Shown piece after piece: positions 56,371 through 64,000 of a stretch of DNA of 64,000 nt. The notes under the pieces were generated by a model, which was not told where the DNA came from, did not search any database, and worked only from the letters and a program-made list of their open reading frames with translations. The position numbers and the translations under genes were made by a program. Numbering within the stretch: the stretch's first letter is position 1; each line of letters opens with the position of its first letter. The stretch comes from Ascarosepion bandense (taxonomy: Eukaryota; Mollusca; Cephalopoda; Sepiida; Sepiidae), in NCBI GenBank assembly GCA_037127315.1, contig JBBBDQ010000403.1:2958001-3022000 (forward strand), given 5' to 3'.

Positions 56371-56640
56371 TGCCGTTAATGCATGTAGTCTTAAACCATG
56401 TGAAAAGGGTGCAACCTGTACAGATGTAGGTGTTTTGATGACTTAATAGTTTATTTTGTAGTTAATGCACTTTGTCTTAAACCATGTGAAAAGGGTGCAA
56501 CCTGTCCAGATGTAGGAGTTTTGATGACTTAATAGTTTTATTTTGTAGTTAATGCTTTTTGTCTTAAATGATGTGAAAAGGGTGCAACCTGTACAGATGT
56601 AGGAGTTTTGATGACTTAATAGTTTTATTTTGTAGTTAAT
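56371..56640 (+). repeat. Higher-order block within satellite (copy 2)
   Basis: Same three marked units in the same order as at 51059, 5312 bp away (about 61 units). Copy 2 has fewer indels than copy 1. Confidence 0.7.
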
Positions 56641-59600
56641 GCTTTTTGTCTAAAACCATGTGAAAAGGGTGCAACCTGTACAGATGTAGGAGTTTTGATG
56701 ACTTAATAGTTTTATTTTGTAGTTAATGCATTTTGCCTTAAACCATGGAAAAAGGGAGTGCAACCTGTACAGATGTAGGAATTTTGATGACTTCCTTGAT
56801 TTTTTATTATTACAGTTAATGCATTTTGTCTTAAACCATGTGAAAAGGGTGCAACCTGTACAGATATAGGAGTTTTGATGACTTAATAGTTTTATTTGTA
56901 GTTAATGCTTTTGTCTTAAATGATGTGAAAAGGGTGCAACCTGTACAGATGTAGGAGTTTTGATGACTTAGTTTTATTTGTAGTTAATGCTTTTGTCAAA
57001 CCATGTATGAAAAGGGTGCAACCTGTACAGATGTAGGAGTTTTGATGACTTAATAGTTTTATTTTGTAGTTAATGCATTTTGTCTTAAACCATGAAAAGG
57101 GTGCAACCTGTACAGATATAGGAGTTTTGATGACTTAATAGTTTTATTTTGTAGTTAATAATGCATTTTGTGTAAACCATGTGAAAAGGTGCAACCTGTA
57201 CAGATATAGGAGTTTTGATGACTTAATAGTTTTTATTTTGTAGTTAATGCATTTTTGTCTTAAACCATGAAAGGGTGCAACCTGCACAGATAGGAGTTTT
57301 AATGACTTAATAGTTTTATTTTGTAGTTAATCTTTTTTGTCTTAAATAGTGTAGAAAAGGAGTGCAACCTGTACAGATGTAGGAGTTTTGATGACTTAAT
57401 AGTTTTATTTTGTAGTTAATGCATTTTGTCTTAAATACATGTGAAAGGGTGCAACCTGTACAATTATGTAGGAGTTTTGATGACTTAATAGTTTTATTTT
57501 GTAGTTAATGCATTTGTCTTAAACCATGTGAAAAGGGTGCAACCTGTACAGATGTAGGAGTTTTGATGACTTAATGGTTTTATTTTTGTAGTTAATGCAT
57601 TTTGTCTTAAACCATGTGAAAAGTGCAACCTGTACAGATGTAGGAGTTTTGATGACTTAATAGTTTATTTTGTAGTTAATGCATTTTGTCTTAAACCATG
57701 TAGAAGAGGTGCAACTATTGCAGATATAGATTTGATGACTTAATAGTTTTATTTTGTAGTTAATGCTTTTTATCTTAAATGATGTAGAAAAAGTGCAACC
57801 TGTACAGATGTAGGAGTTTTGACTTAATAGTTTTATTTTGTAGTTAATACTTTGTCTTAAACCATGAAAGGTGCAACCTGTACAGATGTAGGAGTTTTGA
57901 TGACTTAATGGTTTTATTTTGTAGTTAATGCATTTTGTCTTAAACCATGTGAAAAGGGTGCAACCCATATTTTTGAATATGTGGGAGTTTTTATGACTTA
58001 ATAGTTTTATTTTTGTAGTTAATGCTTTTTGTGTAAATGATGTGAAGGGGTGCAACCTGTACAGATGTAGGAGTTTTGATGACTTAATAGTTTTATTTTG
58101 TAGTTAATGCATTTTTGTCTTTAAATATGTGAAAAGGAGTGCAACCTGTACAGATATAGGAGTTTTGATGACTTAATAGTTTTATTTTGTAGTTAATGCT
58201 TTTTTGTCTTAAATGATGTGAAAAGGGTGCAACCTGTACAGATGTAGGAGTTTTTTGATGACTTAATGGTTTTTATTTTGTAGTTAATGCTTTTGTCTTA
58301 AATGATGTGGAGTGCAACCTGTACAGATGTAGGAGTTTGATGACTTAATAGTTTATTTTGTAGTTAATACATTTTGTCTTAAACCATGTGAAAAGGGTCA
58401 ACCTGTACAGATGTAGGAGTTTTGATGACTTAATAGTTTTATTTTGTAGTTAATGCATTTGTCTTAAACCATGTAGGGTGCAACCTGTACAGATATAGGA
58501 GTTTGATGACTTAATAGTTTTATTTTATGAACAATACTTTTTGTCTTAAATGATGTGAAAAGGGTGCAACCTGTACAGATGCAGGTTTTTGATGACTTAA
58601 TAGTTTTATTTTGTAGTTAATGCATTTTGCTGTCTTAAACCATGTGAAAGGGTGCAACCTGTACAGATGTAGGAGTTTTTGATGACTTAATAGTTTTATT
58701 TTGTAGTTATTTGCATTTTTGTCTTAAACCATGTGAAAAGTGCAACCTGTACAGATGTAGGAGTTTTGATGACTTAATAGTTTTATTTTGTAGTTAATGC
58801 TTTTTGTCTTAAACCATGTGAAAAGTGCAACCTGTCCAGATGTAGGAGTTTTGATGACTTAATAGTTTTATTTTGTAGTTAATGCTTTTGTCTTCAAAAC
58901 CATGTGAAGAGGTGCAACTGTACAGATGTATGAGTTTTGATGACTTAATAGTTTTATTTTGTAGTTACGTTTTTTGTCTTAAATGATGTGAAAAGGGTGA
59001 ACTTGTACAGATGTAGGAGTTTGATGACTTAATAGTTTTATTTTGTAGTTAATGCTTTTTGTCTTAAATGATGGTGGTGCAACCTGTACAGATGTAGGAG
59101 TTTTGATGACTTAATAGTTTTATTTTGTAGTTAATGCATTTTGTCTTAAACCATGTGAAAAGGGTGTAACCTGTACAGATGTAGGAGTTTTGATGACTTA
59201 ATAGTTTTATTTTGTAGTTAATGCATTTTGTCTTAAACCATGTGAAAAGGGTGCAACCTGTACAGATATAGGAGTTTTGATGACTTAATAGTTTACCAGC
59301 ATGCATTTTGTCTTAAACCATGTGAAAAGGGTGCAACCTGTACAGATGTAGGAGTTTTGATGACTTAATAGTTTTATTTTTAGAAAGTTAATGCATTTTT
59401 GTCTTAAACCATGTGAAAAGGGTGCAACCTGTACAGATATAGGAGTTTTAATGACTTAATAGTTTTATTTTGTAGTTAATGCTTTTTGTCTTAAATGATG
59501 TGAAAAGGGTGCAACCTGTACAGATGTAGGAGTTTTGATGACTTAATAGTTTTATTTTGTAGTTAATGCATTTTGTCTTAAACCATGTGCGGTGCAACCT

Positions 59601-62600
59601 GTACAGATGTAGGAGTTTTGATGACTTAATAGTTTTATTTTGTAGTTAATGCATTTTGTCTTAAACCATGTGAAAAGGTGCAACCTGTACAGATGTAGGA
59701 GTTTTGATGACTTAATAGTTTTATTTTGTAGTTAATGCATTTTGTCTTAAACCATGTGAAAAGGGTGCAACCTGTACAGATGTAGGAGTTTTGATGACTT
59801 AATAGTTTTATTTTTGTAGTTAATGCATTTTGTCTTAAACCATGTGAAAAGGGTAACCTGTACAGATATAGGAGTTTTGATGAGTTAATAGTTTTATTTT
59901 GTAGCAGAATGCTTTTTGTCTTAAATGATGTGAAAAGGGTGCAACCTGTATTAAGATGTAGAGTTTTGATGACTTAATAGTTTTATTTGTAGTTAATGCT
60001 TTTTGTCTTAAATGATGTGAAAAGGGTGCAACCTGTACAGATGTAGGAGTTTTGATGACTTAATAGTTTTATTTGTAGTTAATTTCATTTTGTCTTAAAC
60101 CATGTGAAAAGGGTAAACCTGTACAGATATAGGAGTTTTGATGACTTTTTAATAGTTTTATTTTGTGGTTAATGCTTTTGTCTTAAATGATGTGAAAAGG
60201 GTGCAACCTGTACAGATGTAGGAGTTTTGATGACTTAATAGTTTTATTTTGTAGTTAATGCATTTTGTCTTAAACCATGTGAAAAGGGTGCAACCTGTAC
60301 AGATATAGGAGTTTTGATGACTTAATAGTTTTATTTTGTAGTTAATGCTTTTTGTCTTAAATGGATGTAAAAGGGTGCAACTCTAGCATGTAGGAGTTTT
60401 GATGACTTAATAGTTTTATTTTGTAGTTACGTTTTTGTCTTAAATGATGTGAAAAGGTGCAACCTCCACAGATGTAGGAGTTTTGATGACTTAATAGTTT
60501 TATTTTGTAGTTAATGCATTTTGTCTTAAACCAGGGAAAAGGGTGCAACCTGTACAGATGTAGGAGTTTTGATGACTTAATAGTTTATTTTGTAGTTAAT
60601 GCATTTTGTCTTAAACCATGGGAAAAGGGTGCAACTCTGTACAGATATAGGAGTTTTGATGACTTAATAGTTTTATTTTGTAGTTAATGCTTTTTGTCTT
60701 AAATGATGTGAAAAGGGTGCAACCTGTACAGATGTAGGAGTTTTGATGACTTAATAGTTTTATTTTGTAGTTAATGCATTTTGTCTTAAACCATGTGAAA
60801 AGGGTAACCCACAGATGTAGGAGTTTTGATGACAATAGTTTTATTTGTAGTTAATGCATTTGTCTTAAACCATGTGAAAAGGGTGCAACCTGTGTTAGGA
60901 TGTAGGAGTTTTGATGACTTAATAGTTTTATTTTGTAGTTAATGCTTTTTGTCTTAAACCATGTGAAAAGGGTGCAACCTGTCCAGATGTAGGAGTTGAT
61001 GACTTAATAGTTTTATTTTGTAGTTAATGCTTTTTGTCTTAAAAACCATGTAAAAAGGGTGCAACCTGTACAGATGTATGAGTTTTGATGACTTAATAGT
61101 TTTATTTTGTAGTTAATGCTTTTTGTCTTAAATGATGTGAAAAGGGTGCAACCTGTACAGATGTAGGAGTTTTGATGACTTAATTGTTTTATTTTGTAGT
61201 TAATGCTTTTTGTCTTAAATGATGTGAAAAGGGTGCAACCTGTACAGATGTAGGAGTTTTGATGACTTAATAGTTTTATTTTGTAGTTAATGCATTTTGT
61301 CTTAAACCATGTGAAAAGGGTGCAACCTGTACAGATGTAGGAGTTTTGATGACTTAATAGTTTTATTTTGTAGTTAATGCTTTTTGTCTTAAATGATGTG
61401 AAAAGGGTGCAACCTGTACAGATGTAGGAGTTTTGATGACTTAATAGTTTCATTTTGTAGTTAATGCTTTTTGTCTAAAACCATGTGAAAAGGGTGCAAC
61501 CTGTACAGATGTAGGAGTTTTGATGACTTAATAGTTTTATTTTGTAGTTAATGCATTTTGTCTTAAACCATGTGAAAAGGGTGCAACCTGTACAGATGTA
61601 GGAGTTTTGATGACTTAATAGTTTTATTTTGTAGTTAATGCATTTTGTCTTAAACCATGTGAAAAGGGTGCAACCTGTACAGATGTAGGTGTTTTGATGA
61701 CTTAATAGTTTTATTTTGTAGTTAATGCATTTTGTCTTAAACCATGTGAAAAGGGTGCAACCTGTACAGATGTAGGAATTTTGATGACTTAATGGTTTTA
61801 ATTCGTAGTTAATGCTTTTTGTCTAAAACCATGTGAAAAGGGTGCAACCTGTACAGATGTAGGAGTTTTGATGACTTAATAGTTTTATTTTGTAGTTAAT
61901 GCTTTTTGTCTTAAATGATGTGAAAAGGGTGCAACCTGTACAGATGTAGGAGTTTTGATGACTTAATAGTTTTATTTTGTAGTTAATGCATTTTGTCTTA
62001 AACCATGTGAAAAGGGTGCAACCTGTACAGATGTAGGTGTTTTGATGACTTAATAGTTTTATTTTGTAGTTAATGCATTTTGTCTTAAACCATGTGAAAA
62101 GGGTGCAACCTGTACAGATGTAGGAGTTTTGATGACTTAATAGTTTTATTTTGTAGTTAATGCATTTTGTCTTAAACCATGTGAAAAGGGTGCAACCTGT
62201 CCAGATGTAGGAGTTATGATGATTTAATAGTTTTATTTTGTAGTTAATGCATGTAGTCTTAAACCATGTGTGAAAAGGGTGCAAATCCAAAGGATGTAGG
62301 AGTTATGATGACTTAATAGTTTTATTCTTTGTAGTTAATGCATTTTGTCTTAAACCATGTGAAAAGGGTAACCTGTACAGATGTAGGAATTTTGATGACT
62401 TAATGGTTTTATTTTAATACGTTTTTTGTCTAAAAACCAAGGGAAAAGGGTAACCTGTATACAGATGTAGAAAGAGTTTTGATGACTTAATAGTTTTATT
62501 TGTAGTTAGTTTACTTTGTCTTAAAACCAGTGAAAGTAAAAAACCTGTACAGATGTAGGAATTTTGATGACTTAATAGTTTTATTTTTGTAGTTAATGTT

Positions 62601-63982
62601 TTTTGTCTTAAATGATGTGAAAAGGGTGCAACCTGTCCATTTGGTATGCTTTCTGATTTATCAATAGTTTTATTTTGTAGTTAATGCATTTTGTTCAACT
62701 TTCATGTGAAAAGGGTGCAACCTGTACAGATGTAGTAGTTTTGATGACTTAATAGGTCATTTTGTAGTTAATGCTTTTTGTCTTAAATGATGTGAAAAGG
62801 GTGCAACCTGTCCAGATGTAGGAGTTTTGATGACTTAATAGGCTTTATTTTGTAGTTAATGCATTTTGTCTTAAACCATGTGAAAAGGGTGCAACCTTGT
62901 ACAGATGTAGGAGGTTTGATGACTTAAGGTTTTATTTTGTAGTTAATGCATTTTATTCAAACCACATGAAAAGGGTGCAACCTGTACAGATGTAGGAGTT
63001 TTGATGACTTAATAGTTTTATTTTGTAGTTAATGCATTTTATTCTTTTAAACCATGTAGTAAGCAGGCAACCTGTACACATGTAGGTGTTTTGATGACTT
63101 AATAGTTTTATTTTGTAGTTAATGCTTTTTATCTTAAACCATGTGAAAAGGGTGCAACCTGTCCAGATGTAGGAGTTTTGATGACTTAATAGTTTTATTT
63201 TGTAGTTAATGCATTTTATCTTAAACCATGTGAAAAGGGTGCAACCTGTACAGATGTAGGAGTTTTGATGACTTAATAGTTTTATTTTGTGGTTAATGCA
63301 TTTTGTCTTAAACCATGTGAAAAGGGTGCAACCTGTACAGATGTAGGAGTTTTGATGACTTAATAGTTTTATTTTGTAGTTAATGCATTTTGTCTTAAAC
63401 CATGTGAAGTAAGGTGCAACCTGTACACATGTAGGTGTTTTGATGACTGAATAGTTTTATTTTGTAGTTAATGCTTTTTATCTTAAACCATGTGAAAAGT
63501 GGTGCAACCTGTCCAGATGTAGGAGTTTTGATGATTTGTATTATGTTTTATTTTGTAGTTACTGCCATCTTAAACCATGTGAAAAGGGTGCAACCTGTCC
63601 AGATGTAGGGAGTTTTGAGAAGATTTAATAGTTTTTGACATTTTGTAGCACATTTTGTCTTAAACCATGAAAAGGGTGCAACCTGTACAGATGTAGGAGT
63701 TTTGATACTAATAGTTTTATTTGTATAATACTTTAATCTTAAACCATGTGAAAAGTGTGCAACCTGTACAGATGTAGGTGTTTTGATGACTTAATAGTTT
63801 TATTTTGTAGTGAATGCATTTTGTCTTAAACAATGAAAAGGGTGTCCTGTACAGATGTAGGAATTTCTGATGACTTAATAGTTTTTATTTTGGAGTGAAT
63901 GCATTTTGTCTTAAACGATGTGAAAGGGGTGCAACCTGTACACATGCAGGTGTTTTGATGACTTAATGATTTTATTTTGCAG

Positions 63983-64000
63983 TTAATGCTTGTGGCTTCA
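63983..64000 (+). CDS. EGF-like module exon 10, head only (runs off window)
   Basis: After TTTTATTTTGCAG the sequence reads in phase 1 as Val-Asn-Ala-Cys-Gly-Phe. This restores the Cys-Gly of a genuine module, where satellite units read Ala-Phe-Cys. It begins like exon 9 and the window ends 18 nt in. The change from GTAG to GCAG and the restored cysteine suggest this is the real exon from which, or next to which, the array grew. Whether it continues to 111 nt lies outside the window. Confidence 0.7.

Larger units (their letters stand above)
45337..63982 (+). repeat. 87-bp exon-derived satellite, about 214 units
   Basis: The period measured between successive TTAATGC starts is 87 (45423, 45510, 45597 ... 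47772: 27 units without one indel). On the + strand each unit has GATGACTTAAT (branch-point-like), TTTTATTTTGTAG (acceptor), then ~53 nt of EGF exon head: V-N-A-F-C-L-K-P-C-E-K-G-A-T-C-T-D-V, then GVLMT and TAA in frame. Cys 2 and Cys 3 with the C2-EKGA-T-C3 context are kept. The first cysteine has moved one residue (Phe-Cys for Cys-Gly). No donor or second half of the module is present. Variants mark subfamilies: GCTTTTTATC, GCATTTTGTC, AAATGATG for AAACCATG, TCCAG for TACAG, GGTG for GGAG. The array lies in the intron between exons 9 and 10 and ends at the exon 10 acceptor. Confidence 0.95.

Noticed and set aside
48039..62290. Long minus-strand frames with a 29-residue repeat (INYKIKLLSHQNSYICTGC-type) across the satellite
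   Set aside because: The period is 87 = 3 x 29, so one frame free of stops stays open by arithmetic. It breaks wherever indels occur, has no start context or composition of a real gene, and the + strand identity of the unit as splice site plus exon explains it.
45337..63982. CRISPR-like or clustered small-RNA array
   Set aside because: Units are contiguous copies with no unique spacers; this is a eukaryotic intron.

Overview
The window is animal nuclear DNA: AT-rich, full of retrotransposon fragments, SINEs, MITEs and simple repeats, and free of bacterial-style genes. The tRNA-headed SINEs, the mix of two non-LTR families, a Penelope-like RT fragment, mariner/Tc1 relics and piggyBac-like MITEs, together with a molluscan-looking multi-EGF gene, suggest a cephalopod, most likely an octopus. 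That assignment is inference from the repeat style and was not searched.

The only host gene I can support runs on the + strand and extends beyond both ends of the window. It shows as nine complete exons (865-975, 5151-5261, 5381-5491, 8151-8261, 15822-15932, 16052-16162, 32523-32633, 35833-35943, 39281-39391) and the head of a tenth at 63983. Every complete exon is exactly 111 nt, is phase 1 at both ends, is flanked by AG/GT, and encodes one six-cysteine EGF module of 37 residues (C-x4-C-x5-C-x8-C-x-C-x8-C). The gene therefore grows one module at a time without breaking frame. Exons 2-3 and 5-6 are two copies of one duplicated block. Their exons are identical, while their flanks have different TE insertions.

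Layout: 1-5.5 kb holds exons 1-3, retrotransposon fragments, a MITE, a 183-bp tandem and a 155-bp tandem. 5.5-8.3 kb has a putative solo LTR, a triplicated piggyBac-like MITE and exon 4, preceded by two decayed tandem copies of its own intron tail and exon head. 8.3-16.2 kb is an intron with two mariner relics and a Tc1-like element, then exons 5-6. 16.2-32.5 kb is a large repeat-filled intron with SINEs, foldbacks, a Penelope-like RT fragment split by three nested LINE fragments, and a 1.2-kb compound microsatellite. 32.5-39.4 kb carries exons 7-9, a 5S-rRNA-like piece joined to a SINE and a 108-bp tandem. 39.4-45.3 kb is an intron with more repeats.

From about 45.3 kb to 63,982 there is one 18.6-kb satellite with an 87-bp period and roughly 214 units. 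Each unit is the tail of an intron (branch-point-like ACTTAAT, TTTTATTTTGTAG acceptor) joined to the first ~53 nt of an EGF exon very like exon 9, followed in frame by a TAA stop. The array runs straight into the acceptor of exon 10. It is therefore an amplified 3' splice site plus half-exon placed upstream of a real exon. The same kind of duplication, on a small scale, lies upstream of exon 4. This exon-derived satellite is the most unusual object in the window.
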